Assembly: GCA_963978905.1 (NCBI GenBank) | Contig: OZ022256.1 | Coordinates: 10,089,501 to 10,153,500 of the forward strand | Source of the DNA: Trichostrongylus colubriformis | Lineage: Eukaryota > Nematoda > Chromadorea > Rhabditida > Trichostrongylidae | Length of the DNA: 64,000 bases | Direction: 5' to 3' | Shown here: positions 46,601-58,076 of the stretch, piece after piece | How the letters are laid out: each line of letters begins with the position of its first letter | Numbering within the stretch: the first letter of the stretch is position 1 | Position numbers and translations under genes: made by a program | Notes under the pieces: generated by a model | What the model was told of the DNA's origin: nothing | Seen by the model: the letters and a program-made list of their open reading frames with translations, nothing else | Databases searched by the model: none

Positions 46601-49600
46601 TCCCGTGTACATGTGCATTACTTCTGGCATCTTGACTGTAAGCAATCAGTGGAAGCAATCAAAAAGGGTCACCCCTTGAGCAGCGCTAAGGGATGCGAAG
46701 TGAGGTACGAAATGACATACTGTAGTCCTGTAATTATCTCATCGTATACATACCGTATACTTTATGGACTGAAGACCTTCATTCCTTGTGCTCTTCGAAA
46801 GAAATCTAGGGTTTCTGAAACCTTCACATTCATAAGACAAAGAGTCCTCGAAGCTTCTTCACAAATTTAATTGCCAATCACATTCTCATTTTCTGTATCT
46901 TGGGAGCGAAATAAATTGCTACTGGTGACCTTATAGTTTTTCAGCAATCGCCCTTTACCTTGTATATCACACAACAATTGCACTATATGCAATCCAAGTG
47001 AGATTCCTTCTCTTCCAAACGAAAGTTTCCTATACTCCTGCTCTGAAAACTTACCTGATACGTGTAGGTTTTCAAGGCTGGATCTGACCTGTTCATCCAC
47101 TGTTTCTATGATGAGACCCGCTTCATGTGTCAGACTGAAAAGCTATTACTGAAGCATCGTTGGAAAGAAAAGATCACTATGGAGGAATAGTAGCAGAGCA
47201 TACTGTGACGCACTATCCTAGGCCTAGGGAGGGGTAGAAGCTCCCGAGTAGGTGAAACAGTTTTATTCTGCTGAAGTGGTTCAAATGTCATGTGTTATCC
47301 CGGATTAGTCAGAGTCCATAGCCCGTTACCCGATGCGCTATTCACGAACAGGCGTGACCGCCTTATCTCGTTGACCTTATCTTGTTCGGTTGTCTTGACC
47401 TACCCTCACACACGACCGTCATCGCAGTGGCTATTTATTCAGGTCCCTTGAACAGATAGGTCCTTTTGAACTCACCTACATAGCTCGCAGCAGAGACGAA
47501 AGAAGACCTTGTTAGCACCAGCAGTTGATCAAAGGGGGTTACATGTGATATAAGGGAAAAAAGGTAAAATTGCTGTCTAGTACGTACGTTGTTATGAATG
47601 TGAAGCCGAAGTGACAAATATCCTTGTATTTATTAGCGAATCGTCGCCATAAATCGATGAACTCGCGCTGCATTTGATCGCCGTCTTTGCATATGCTGTA
47701 GACCCAGTTCTGAAAAATTCTGAAGAGGAAAAAGTTGAGAAATGGATGAAAAGAGAGTTGAATGCGCAAAATGTGCGTGGTTATGTTGGTTGATAGGAAA
47801 AGAGCGGATATGTACTCCTATGGATGTCAGGATTCGCACCGCTGCGTGCTACGCAGTGAGTGTGAGTTAGGGAACCGTATGTGGGTGGTACTAAACCTGA
47901 AATAAGGCGTAGGACACCGTGATTGCTTCAGAATATAGCTACATACGGCGGCATGGCTCGCAGGCATCGCATTACATGCCGCATTCTCTAATATCTCGGT
48001 GTCACTGTGCGCTTGAAAACGTAAATGAGGTGCAAAGTGAGCCGCTCATGAGAAAATAAAAAGGAAGCAGTCGGAAACAACGAAAACTGGGATAATGGTG
48101 CCCTACATTGTAACCGAAGTTATTGGGCTAGACAGGGTTTGTAGAGAGAGGGAACACCTTAGGAGCAGAGACTGGACGCAAGAGGATTTTTCTAGTTAAT
48201 AGTTATACCATTTTCGCTGCAGTTTTTCGGGTCGTCAAACTTCGAGGAAGTAGGGTGTACTTGAGCAGGAATTCGCCGTGCACGCGCACGCGTGCGCAAC
48301 GCCTCCGGTGTGAGTTACTGCGGCCGGAGCTAGATATTTTGAAATCTAAACAATTCAATTGGCTAGTTTTGCCTCTCATACGAACCAATGTCTTCACCAA
48401 CCTCCAGGGCCCTCCCTGAGAAGGGGTTGATAAAAACTAAATCGTAATAGAGTCGTGATAGATATGCATTCATTATTATGTCAGAATCTAGTGAGTTAGT
48501 GTTCAGTGAAAGAACAATTAAAGAAGGGAGTAGTGAAGAGGAAAATTATAACAACACAGGAAAGAGGAAAGTTATAACAAAAGAGAAATGAAGAAAGAAA
48601 GGAGGAAAGAAGAAAGAAAGAGGAAAGAAGAATAGCTTAAAGAAGTGGAATAAGGACCAGAAAAGTAAAAGGTTGAATAGAAATGAAAAAGTTGTATAGA
48701 AATGGAAAAGTGACAAATAAGGCCACACATAGGGAACTGTTAGGTTGATACGCAGTGAGATTATGTTAGACAGCTGTTAGTGGGGCAGCGTATCAACAGA
48801 GGAGAGAGCGAATGGTAGTGCAAATTGATGGTGCACATGAAAGGATAGACTTCATTATGGGCCTTATTATCATCTATGAAGAGTGTTCTGAAGCATTTTA
48901 GCCTCAAACTATAGAATGAAAAAAAACGGATATGATTGACTATGAAACAGTTCCGGAATTTTCTGAAAAAATTAGTGATGGGTTTACCATTGTTTGCTAT
49001 ACAGAACTTGTAACATACTTTTTATTCCTATATAAACACTTGGCAGTAACAAAATCCTCCGAATATTTACTACCTTTTTGGTATTAGGTGTAACAATAAG
49101 TTTAATTTTCTGAATGAAAGTTTCCATGTTGAAGCAAGTATTTGCAGTGTTAACGTTTCTGTATAAATTACGGAACCTTTGATAGTTTTGATATTGGTCA
49201 TCCACTATCATTACAAATAGTCACTCGTATTTGCACGTCACTTTTTTGGCAAGGAACTGAAGGTATGAGAGCTGTATATGACACTATTGAGGGGTAGGGC
49301 AATGGGGTGATCAATAGTAGCTAAGATGTGAAAGCATGTAGTTGATCAATACAGAACTCAAGATGGCGGTCCCGTGCAGAAATCGAATTGCGAATCTCAG
49401 TGGCCCACCCTAAAAATGAAGAAATTAACTAGATTGAGGCCAATATGTGTGCGCTTAACATGGAGTGGGTGAGTATGTTTACGTCTATCCAAACAGTTTA
49501 TGCCTAGCAATTTAAAAACAAGTTGTATTATTGTAGGCGTATTATTTTGGGAGAAAGGCATCGATGAGGAGAATATTTCTCAGACAGAGAGATTGGAAAA

Positions 49601-52600
49601 TCTTCAAGAAAATGTTAAGAGGACTGGTTTGTCCAAAGTAGTAAAGGCCCTATTTGTGCTAAATTACCTTAAAAGGATGTGGTATCAGAATTTTCGAAAA
49701 AACCAGTGAGGTGAGCGAACGTCTGTTTTTGATTCGCACAGTGTAAGTAATAATTGAGGTATGAGATAAAGAACTATCCTGATACTTTACCGCGGTATAA
49801 GCATGCACTACTAATGGCAACACTCGCAGTTTGACAGCAAGTGAAGAATTTCTCATGACGTTCCAATCTTAACATACTAATACAGAGAGAAATGTGACAC
49901 AGTTTGTGAGCACTTCATCGCGAAAGGAAGAGTGAACTCATCAGAATCTATTCGACAGAATATGGCAAAGATAAAAGGCACCCACAGCCAGACAGTGAGA
50001 GTCACCGATCACGGAAACCCATGGTGAATATGTTTTATGTGATTGATATCGGTGATTATGTGATCGGTGATTATGTGTCAGATTGAAGTGTAATACTTTT
50101 TAGTGCGTACCTGGGGAAAAAATTCGCGACGTGTGCATGCGGTCAAAGATGGCTCCTCCGGAAATAACTGTGAAGGATTCGATGAAGTGGATAAAATTAA
50201 GGAGATTTCAAGAAGTGCTGGTGAGATATTTCGTATTATAAAATGAAGCTAATCATGTAATAACCTCCAACAAAAACTACCCAGTAAGTAAATATTATGT
50301 ACTTCAGAAATTCTAATCCACGGAATTGGTGGTAAAATTGGGAATGAACTATTCAGATTGGAATGGTACCCCATACGAGAATTCTTGTCGAGCACCAAAC
50401 TGAAAAACCTAAAGGTAAGTAAGTAAGTAAGCGAAGACTAATAAACATTTTGAACAATTCATTCAAGGAAGGAGTTCTCAAGTGGGATCGTGTGAAGTAG
50501 AGAACCTACTAATGGCAGAGACGATGGAGGAAAACATGAAGAAGGAAAGGTATTATTGATAACTTGGTATTAGAATGGACACAATTAACTCATGTCAGTT
50601 ATAGGACGGAAGTAGCGACAGTGAGAAGAGGGAGCATAATTATAGGGTGATAATTCCAAGAAACCCGGAAAGGAAATAAATGAAGTAAATAGGAGCAACT
50701 GAAACTATTGATTAGTGATAATCATGATGTTACTGTTATCTATTTGTGAGAGTTAGAGGAAATTGTTCACGAGAAACTAGAGACTTATGACAATGAAAAG
50801 TTCTCAAATAAAGGCTCGAGAAACGTCTATCGATGCAATAAGAAGAACGTCAGCTGACGCAGTGGACTTTAAGGTACTGAATATCACCACCGATGACTTG
50901 AGGCAGTAATCAGTGCGAGAAAAGAAGAGCAACGTTAAAAGGTATGACAGAGTGGAAAACTATAAGACTCAATAAACGGGACTGCACACCAGTAAAGCCC
51001 ATCAGATGGAATTGATCGGTAAAGAATTTCTTCAATGCTTATGTCTGTTTTGGAAGCGCTGCTGTATCCTTCGAAAGTTGCAGATGCCGGAAATTCGCCC
51101 ACTATTTTAGTTTCATGATCCACTCTGATTTGCAGGTGTACCACTCCGCAGTTTTTCATTACTTTCTTCCTGTTACCCAGTTGTTGCTAGTAGATTCTGA
51201 GCCAATTTAGCCAAAAAAATAATGCAATATTTACAATCGTTCTGGTTAACTATGATACGAGTTAACGATGAGGAAAGCCATGGAAAAGTTGTATTTTGTA
51301 ACAGTAGAATTTCACCGGATTAACTAAATGAACAGGAATATTTTAGTGTTATGGAAAGGTAGACATATAGTTTGATTTTTTCTCACACAGACCATTTCCA
51401 TTTTCAACCCTTCAGGCTGTCTGTTGAGAGGGGGCAGACGGAAAACATGCTTTTGGAAAGCCGTTGAAAAATCATAACAATATGACAGTCATAACAATCA
51501 CATGGCATCAACATAATAATAAAAGCAGATGTCTTTCTGTAGGTAATTGATTCAGGCGTGAAACTTCGAAGGGAGCAAATGTACGCCAACAAACGGCTCG
51601 CGCTCGTCGTTCGTCGCGTGCGGTAGCGCAAAATCCCGATATAATGATATACACGCGGGAAAGTGCAGCAATGGCGGCTGGGTGGATTCGTGGACTCCTT
51701 CATCTTACTGAATGAAGAGGGAGCCCGAACTGGAGTGAAATATGGCTTTTTGGCTGTGTTCTGTGTAAAAGTTGTGAACGGTTGTAACAATCTCTTAACG
51801 TATCAGCGATGGCCCATTGAGCGCCACGGGGGATAAAGGAAACCAGCAGAAATATGCCGTAATCTGGGTGAATTATTGCAAAATTTCAATATCGTGTGTA
51901 TCAAACCTTGTACACAGCAATGTAGTATGCTCGATAGTAGTGATCCGTAGGTTGGGAAGTGAAACCCTGTTGGAATTCGTGGTCAGGGTAATGAAACATC
52001 CCACGTTCTTTGACACCAATGTCATCATTGAGCATAGTTCGACACCCGAATTCTGCAAAGGTGGTGGAGAATAACCTGCAATACAAATGTCCTCGAACAA
52101 ACTTTCTCGCATCATTTTCCATAGCAACGGTAATTGAGATGGATTCAGTTTCTTCTCGGTTGGCAGAATCCACTGTGTGTTGATGTCACCGCTCCGATCG
52201 TTCATCGGCTCCACAAGTGCTTCTGGAATATCGCCGACGAGTATTGGGAAGAGGTTCACCATGGAGTTGTCTCCGACCTTGAAAGAGACTCTTACATTGA
52301 GGTGCTTTGAGCGCACAATTCACGATAATTTGGTTCACTGAGGTGTTACATTTGTACATAGCATGTCAGAATGTCAAGCACCGCCCACTCGTCGATTTAT
52401 GCGAGCAGTTGCGCAACAATAAGGCGAGGGTTGCGAGCGACACGATGAGTAAAATATGACGATACACAATTCAGTAGCGAAGACATTGTAGGAGGAATAG
52501 GCAGGTAAAACGACTGATCGAAGGAATCGTACATGGAAATTTAGGTTCCTCTACTTTCCACATATTTATTTTACCAGCTGGCGGGCGCACACTACTGCGC

Positions 52601-55600
52601 GCGATTCATGACGATGTTGCGCAAAATGGGTTCGATCGGCACGACCACAGTTGTGCATGGAGTTGAATGGAAACTTCCTCTCTTCTGCTTCCAGCTGAGC
52701 TATTTATCTGGATAAAACCAGAGAAGATGACGTAATATGAAAGCATTTCGGTGTTATCATACTCCACTCGCTTTGCATCTAACCCGTTTTGTACGTCATC
52801 GACACGAATCGCGCGCAGTAGTGTGCGCGAGCCAACTGGTTTAGGTCATCATTGGGAGTTTGGATAGTTTAGACATCGATAGTTTTGTATTCGACTGCAT
52901 CGATTGGTAACAATTTGTTCACTCGCTGAGCATCTAGTTCCTACACATTGATGGAAGATCCGTATCCCGATTATCAAAGTTTATCGTTTTCGTGAACATG
53001 TTTCACTATTTGGAGTTTTACATAGTCTAGCGGTCGATACCCGGTGTTGCTGCCAGTACCGCATTAGAGATGATTCCGAGTGAAACGTTTGCTTTGTTAT
53101 CACAAATATAGGTGTATCATGACTATCAATGTAGATTGCAGTATCAAAATAAATTTCAGCGGTCTATACATCGGTCAGTGATATCAGAACATAAAGTATG
53201 TTCACCTAATGACACTGAGCATCAGACGCTTTTGCTAAAGCGGTCGTATAGTAGTATCAAGTGAAATAAAGGATTTCATCCCAGCCGATTCTTAACGGTT
53301 CTTATCAGCCACCGTAAGCCGTTATCACTGAATCCCCTGCACCCAACAGTACCACTGAGGTCACCGTTTCCTTTAATACGTGCGAATGTGACCATTCCAC
53401 CTTTCGCAGCGGAAGCGTACCGGCCTTTGACATTTTCCTTCTCACGCTCCTGATCGAATCTTATCAACAATTATCAGTTTGGATCACCCACTATTAATGT
53501 CCTCGTACTACCCCGCAAAACACCTGTGAGTATGAACGCTCCGGGACCCATGCGGAAAGCGAAACGGACTTGACGACTCTAGCCTTTTTACGCTCCTTAT
53601 CGAGTCTTATCAACTGTTATCAATACGGGTCACCCACCATTAATATCCCCGTCCCACCCCGCATAACACCTATGAGTGTTAGCGCTCTTGGATCAACGCG
53701 AAAGGCGAAACGGATTTGACGACATTTGCCTTCCGAGGCTCCTTATCAGCCCTTATCAGTTGTTATCACTTTCGGTCCACCACCGCTGTGGTTCCCTCGA
53801 CATCCCCTATAACACTTGTAAGATTCGATGTCCGAGCTTTGCTGCGACGCGAGATATGAATTTCGTGACATATAGACGGACACACTGAAACACACACAGA
53901 CATAGTAAGCGAATTATATATAGAAGGATATTTGCTTACTGAGGACCGCATACAAAGTTTCACGCGCATATACAAGAATCCAATTGAGATGGAGCTACTC
54001 AAAGTGACGGACGTCAGGGTGGTGCTACCCAGAGGGTCTGAACGCTAGAGAGCTGAAAAGCAAAGAAGTGGCATTCTCGTGTTTGAGGACACACAGTGGA
54101 AAACAAGTCGACACTAGCGCAAAAATTCGAACTGCGCTTCGGCCCCTAACGACTATTCAAACGTGGTGGTGGGGAGTAAGGCGAGATCCTTTAGTTTTTC
54201 GATTTTCTGCTCAGGAATACTGGGGAAAATCCGGTACCATGATGTTTCTCTTTATGTATTTTATCTAGTGGTAATCTCAACAGCAATCGAAATCATAGAA
54301 ATTCCGTGGACGATTCCTCTAACGTGACGTTGTAAAAAAAGCCTCGTTTATGTTACTTTTTGTGCTGCAATCTGTTACACAACAAGGCCCTTATTTCCGG
54401 TATTTTAGGGAATCTATTCGATTTTCTCTTCAGGTATATTTCTCGGCAGCTGCTATATATCACTTATTGATCCATAGCTGCTCGGAGGCGGTTCACGGAG
54501 GGATCAGGGCGCAACAATGTGATGGAATCAGATGAATGCGATCTATCCTATACAATCACACGTGGGCGAACAAATGCCTACATTTATTTCTTAGACGAGT
54601 CTGGTACCAACACACCACGGAGGTATAGAAGACTTGGTTGGCTTGGTCGAATACTGATGCGGGATTTATCCTAGCACCGTGCAAATAGGCGTGCGTACCA
54701 CTTGTCCTAGCACCACCTCTGAGGAGATGACTACTGCGTACATTTCGAAGAAATTTGATCAGAATTTTTTCTTCTTCTTTTTTCTTCGTAGCTTTTGTAC
54801 ATGCATCATGAACATGAGACACTCCATTTTACAAACCCTGAGAACAAACGAACAAATGTGGCTTCTCACCTTATTGTATCCGTATAGGATCTCATAACCG
54901 AGTTTGTTCATCAGTTCCACAGTCCGAGGCATATGCCTCATAAACATTGTTCGCGCGGTCGAATCAAAAGTCAAAATATCAATGGAATAGCGTTCCGGTT
55001 TGTCAGCAACCAACGGCTTCCTACGCTTTCTACCGAACTGATCAAACGATTCTGTATCTTCAGAGAGATAAATCTGAAATGAAGTTGAACGCTGGAAAAA
55101 TCTCCTCCTGTGAAGTCAGCTCAACCTAACCTTATTCTTTTCTCTGGTCAGATCCCTCATTCCAGCGAAAGCTTTCTCGAAAATTTGCTTATCCTTTTGG
55201 AAGCAACGAATGTAGAACGCATCAGCGTTCGCATAGAAGCGAGTATTTTCTGGAGCCTAAGAATAAAGGTTAAGTAGTATGCGAACGAGCAGGGCCGCGT
55301 TCACTCTCTGCAGTGCCGGATGTAAGACGTGACTGCGTGTAACGCAGCCATGCCTTGCCGGCGTATGAACGCGGTAACCTAAACTCTCAATTGTCACAGC
55401 CGAATCTCAACTATGTGAATGGTCTTTCTAAAGTCAAGGCAACAGGAACGATAATGTAATTTCTCGTAGGAGATAGGTAGGATAGAAGTGCCTTGCAATG
55501 CTCTGCGAAGAGAAAAAGAAATAGGTGGCCAAAAGTCTGTGGAATAGTACCTCGTTTTTCTAGGTTTGCGAACATTTTGATTACGTCTATGAATTGCGCT

Positions 55601-58033
55601 GGAATGTCCAAATGTTTGCTTTCATCTATGCCAAGTTCAAGTGTCCATTTTACTATAGAACGGGCGATGGCCAGTGCGACACATCATGACTGGACCAAGG
55701 TTGTCGGGGAGCTTGCGGTGATCCATCTCACTCGGATAAATACCGCTTCTTTTACCTTGACTTTCATCTGCCGTTCAACCGTTGACCTTTATCAGTTTTT
55801 GCATTCTTGTCAAAATCTTAATCTCTGGAATGCATCCCTACTATGCAACACAGTAGTGTACCAATATATCTAGAAATCTAGACGAATTCCCATGATAACA
55901 CTAACACTTTTCGCTGATAACAAATCATTTCTTCTGATTACTTATGTGTCTCAACTACTTATAGATTTTATTATTCGCCCATAATGAAAAACACTGCAAT
56001 TTTTCTCTTTCGGGATATGGTGGTCATGTTGACCAGCCCACGACATTCGAGGACTTTTCAAAGTGTCAAGTAAAGAAAAAAGAGGAACAAAAGAGCTGAC
56101 AAGAAATGTGCTATGCGGGAGGGGGCTACTTCTGCGTATAATGTAAAAAAAGAGGAACCCCTTCTATCTCTCAGTAAGGCTCAAGCAAAAACATATGCTT
56201 AATTGTGCGACTGTGCTGCAGAGTACGAATGTGGCCTCAGCTCGCCTTGCAGTTGGTTTGTGGACCTTGATAAGAGAAAAAAAGACCAGAGAATGCAGGA
56301 ACCTCGATTGTAGCGACTTCCGCAATTTTTCTAGCTCCCCCATTTGTCGCGTTTATCCGCAGCCCACCTTCAATGAAAACAACCTGAATACTGGACCAGT
56401 TCAAAAGTTATACATATTGAATATGAACATTTTCTCGCTGACCTTGCATTTGACGTCAGATGTGATATTTGGATATTGTGTGAAATGAGGGTGGACATAC
56501 ATGTGCCCTTCGCTATCCATGGTGGCAAAGTCGAAATCATCATACGGGCATTTCAGCTGTCGAAGACGTTCGCCAACATTCCAAGCCTAGAGTCGACTCA
56601 CATTGCATTATATCCATGTTCCCTTGTTAGTAAGAAAACTTCCACCTAATGAAGCTCGTTACATGATGTCAGGGTCCGAAAGACAGTGGGGTGTGTGTCA
56701 TTAGGACAGAAATTTCGCGCTGCGGCATCTGGCGCGCGGGGCGAACTATAGGCGTCGTAGTGGATGGGTCCTAAAGGGGTGGGGGGAATTACGCCAAAGA
56801 ATCGCGTCAGCGGCGTCGCACTCGCGGCGCCACCAGTACGACTTGCGAATCTGTTTTGCTCTTGGGAGCCCGGCAGAGCATGGCTGCGTCACCTCTGCAT
56901 ATGCGCATCCACCCATGCCACCCTGCTTCCTCCACGTTTGCCACACTCTCTCGCTCGAAGGCTGCCAGCACCGCCACTGGCACTCGCACCCGCCGCGCCG
57001 CTTGCCGCGGGCGGCCACGCGGTTTTTTGGCGTAATTCCCCCCACCCGTCCTAAAGCAATGATGGTGAACTACAAATTGTTTCAGGCGTAATCGCTTAAG
57101 GACGCAACTAATGCGGCGCCTTTATCTCACCGCGTCGCTCGCGAATCGCGGCAACGCAAATTTTCTGCTTTGATTGCACACACCTAAAGCGCCCATCGCA
57201 GCGTCGTGGCAAGCGAAGTTATTGCACGTTGTTATGCTGTAACTGCCTTGTCGTGATCAAATCTACCATTCAATCTAAGGCCGCGATCATGCTCACCGTC
57301 TGCAGGGCGTGGCTGCGTTCACAAGCAACGAAGGGGAATGGCACGGGGGAGGTACAGAGATGACGCAGGCAACGAGGCAATGTGACGTAGACGGAGAAGC
57401 AGAGATACGCAGCCACGCCCCGCCGCCGGCACCGCAAAGTAAGACCGCGGCCTAAAGAGCCCATGAGATCTAGTCTGCAAAGTACTCGTGCAGTGTAAAA
57501 ATTAAGAATGAAAAGAATGAATACGTGAAAGGAGTGAGAACAGAAGAGGGATCACTCATCGGGATCCCTCCTTCTCCACAAAGGGTGCTTACGCGCGTCC
57601 TCTTACATGCCGCTCGCAACGCCGGTTGCGCTGGTGATTGCTGCGATGGGTGCTTCCTGTAACGTCCTGCCCTCTCCCTATTTTCCTGTCCCTACCACAC
57701 AATGACTTTTACGGCTGTATGGGAGAATTGATCGTGTGTAGCGGATAGTCTATTGTGATGAATTTTCGAAAAGCTCACCGCAACATCACTTGCGTACGCG
57801 TTTGGTAGTGGAAATTTGCATTTGTTATCGAATGGATGGAATGTCATCAGATTTTGGTCACTATTCGGGAGCTCTTCCGCGTGTTGCCTTTGTGTTCGCT
57901 TTTGTAACACAGTGTGTGGCAAGTAGATTGACGACAATCGAAATGTTCCAATAAAAGCGAACGATGATAGCACGCAGATGATTGCCTGAATGAAAATGAA
58001 TGGAATTTCGATAATGTGACCAAATGTGTGCAT
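37656..58033 (-). CDS. DUF229 (sulfatase-like fold) protein, multi-exon
   Basis: DUF229 proteins share the sulfatase/alkaline-phosphatase fold; in nematodes they form a large family of mostly type II membrane proteins of unknown substrate. Exons: 57779-58033 (ATG 58031-58033; hydrophobic signal anchor IEIPFIFIQAIICVLSSFAF), 56443-56586, 55131-55256, 54870-55073 (metal-site segment ILTFDSTARTMFMRHMPRT), 52103-52277 (VGDNSMVNLFPILVG), 51907-52052 (PTDHYYRAYY), 47588-47709 (CHFGFTFIT), 47055-47134 (LTHEAGLIIETVDEQV), 45659-45848 (IIMGDHGNRIGF, the conserved GDHG metal site), 45438-45560 (GISLFDKIPATR), candidate 44453-44562, then 38148-38267 and 37656-37859 with the stop. Phases agree across every junction from 58033 to 45438 and between the last two exons. 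At least one exon between 44453 and 38267 is still missing. Introns reach 6 kb and are filled with repeats. Confidence 0.85.
40062..40340 (+). repeat. Tandem duplication, two copies of about 138 bp
   Basis: Copy one (about 40062-40198) and copy two (about 40199-40340) share ATGAGTGGACGTTTGG, GGCGCGTTTCAAGCTCT and CCCCAAATGACGCATCTGGT with about 10% differences. It lies in the large 3' intron region of the DUF229 gene. The open frames on both strands are by-products. Confidence 0.85.
41025..41197. mobile_element. Small MITE with AGGCYGYGTTCAT ends
   Basis: The left end AGGCTGTGTTCATAGTTTG mirrors the right end, which read in reverse is AGGCCGCGTTCATTCTTTG. Related short elements are at 55298-55375 and 57278-57453. 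No coding content; the target duplication is unclear. Confidence 0.6.
41305..41328. repeat. Perfect hairpin at the outer edge of the Penelope repeat
   Basis: AAGCATCGAA-AGAG-TTCGATGCTT: a 10-bp stem with a 4-base loop, just outside the left arm of the inverted Penelope pair. Confidence 0.8.
41330..42715 (-). pseudogene. Penelope-like retroelement fragment (reverse transcriptase end plus GIY-YIG endonuclease)
   Basis: Read on the minus strand from right to left: LGLAIGQRLAPVL (about 42660), RYIDDCC (the reverse-transcriptase active site, about 42570), IKFTIEVSQEDWLTYLNTQI (about 42450), KWYRKSSSENIL, MFRTATAVCTG (about 42300), then LPFISDKVSAAI and CSTCDQIYI (about 41895-42150) and the DRHRVEEHEGNDF tail ending near 41663. 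These are Penelope-like element landmarks in the correct order. Frameshifts separate the active site from the following block and the endonuclease from its tail, and the 5' half is missing, so the copy is dead. It lies inside an intron of the DUF229 gene, on the same strand. Confidence 0.8.
42819..43480 (+). pseudogene. Second Penelope-like 3' fragment, inverted to the first
   Basis: From ATGGAAGGGAGGGAGACTGT onward this is the reverse complement of 41330-41972, about 95% similar by eye. It carries the end of the GIY-YIG region and the MSGTCVKDHLAGKRRK...RVEEHEGNDF tail, followed by the same 3' untranslated sequence ending in AACCTGGTTAGCACAG. A small internal duplication (ATCTGAGAAACG repeated near 42880 and 42910) distinguishes it. 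The two copies lie head to head. Confidence 0.75.
43998..45350. repeat. Inverted pair of about 130-bp repeats enclosing a 1.1-kb loop
   Basis: 43998-44125 and 45225-45350 are reverse complements; both contain CATGACGCGCTTT, a variant of ATGGGGGTA, CATATAACTGA and GCGGCCCTACAAATGCCAAAA. The loop contains tRNA-like boxes and a candidate DUF229 exon at 44453-44562. The right arm ends about 90 bp from the 45438-45560 exon. Confidence 0.7.
44928..45008 (-). repeat. tRNA-derived (SINE-like) sequence
   Basis: On the minus strand GTGGCCTACTGGATAC (44984-44999) fits an A box and GGTTCGAGTCACGGC (44931-44945) fits a B box, spaced as in a tRNA. The acceptor stem does not pair, so a SINE head or pseudogene is likelier than a working tRNA. 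Another B-box-like GGTTCGATCCC lies at about 44130-44142 on the plus strand. Confidence 0.45.
48480..50900. other. Purine-skewed, AT-rich intronic tract
   Basis: The plus strand is markedly enriched in A and G for about 2.4 kb, with a pure low-complexity core at 48545-48640 (runs such as GAAAGAAAGGAGGAAAGAAG). Open frames are short and match no family. It occupies much of the 51906-47710 intron of the DUF229 gene and looks compositionally foreign to its flanks. Its origin is unknown. Confidence 0.5.
50935..51169 (-). pseudogene. Orphan terminal exon resembling a DUF229 C-terminus
   Basis: An acceptor (GGGTAACAG) at about 51170 opens a frame (NCGVVHLQIRVDHET...SATFEGY...YWCAVPF...PLCHTF) ending with a stop at 50935-50937. 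The spacing of the beta-strand-like segments and the final Cys pattern recall the C-terminal end of DUF229 proteins. Its start phase does not match the preceding exon (51907-52052), and true downstream exons lie beyond it, so it would be a leftover of a duplicated gene or an unrelated exon. Confidence 0.4.
52571..52844. mobile_element. Inverted repeat, MITE-like
   Basis: 52571-52630 and 52785-52844 are reverse complements with some changes, sharing GCGCACACTACTGCGCGCGATTC. It is in the 52278-54869 intron. No coding content. Confidence 0.65.
53300..53890 (+). repeat. Tandem repeat, about 150 bp by 4 copies
   Basis: The phrase TTATCA-N(5-13)-TTATCA followed by a GGWYCACCCACC-like box recurs at about 53302, 53460, 53607 and 53752; other shared words are GCGAAACGGA, TTGACGAC and ACACCTRTGAGT. 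The spacing is 145-158 bp. It is followed by a GACGGACACACTGAAACACACACAG simple stretch. Intronic. Confidence 0.75.
55298..55375. mobile_element. Short relative of the AGGCCGCGTTCA MITE family
   Basis: A 78-bp element: GGGCCGCGTTCACTCTCTG at the left faces GTATGAACGCGG at the right. It lies 40 bp upstream (on the minus strand) of the 55131-55256 exon. Confidence 0.5.
56777..57047. mobile_element. 271-bp MITE, copy 1, with 9-bp target duplication (MULE-like)
   Basis: Ends GGGTGGGGGGAATTACGCCA and its mirror form 22-bp perfect inverted repeats (30 bp with two changes). It is flanked by GTCCTAAAG at 56768-56776 and 57048-57056. A 9-bp duplication points to Mutator-type transposition. It is GC-rich, and its open frames on both strands are by-products. 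It lies in the first intron of the DUF229 gene. Confidence 0.9.
57278..57453. mobile_element. MITE with AGGCCGCG ends
   Basis: AGGCCGCGATCATGCTCACC at the left mirrors AGGCCGCGGTCTTACTTTG read from the right; both arms contain GGGCGTGGCTGCGT. Related to 41025-41197 and 55298-55375. It lies in the first intron of the DUF229 gene. Confidence 0.65.
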
Positions 58034-58076
58034 CAATATGGAAGCTTTCCAATTGAAATGGACCTGTTGAGGACTG
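58034..58076 (-). promoter_or_regulatory. Probable SL trans-splice acceptor and leader of the DUF229 gene
   Basis: The minus strand reads CTCCTCTTGCAG (AG at 58074-58075) 40 bases before the first ATG at 58033. No upstream exon was recognised. Confidence 0.35.

Noticed and set aside
51404..51790. 128-codon minus-strand frame within the DUF229 gene
   Set aside because: It does not resemble any part of DUF229, has no fitting splice sites in phase, and is better explained as intron sequence.
53300..53890. CRISPR array
   Set aside because: Eukaryotic context, diverged long units of about 150 bp and no constant short repeat with unique spacers; it is an ordinary tandem repeat.
56746..57091. Several 60-99 codon frames on both strands (repeated at 58351-58824)
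   Set aside because: They are produced by the GC-rich 271-bp MITE and its inverted ends; no independent support for protein.
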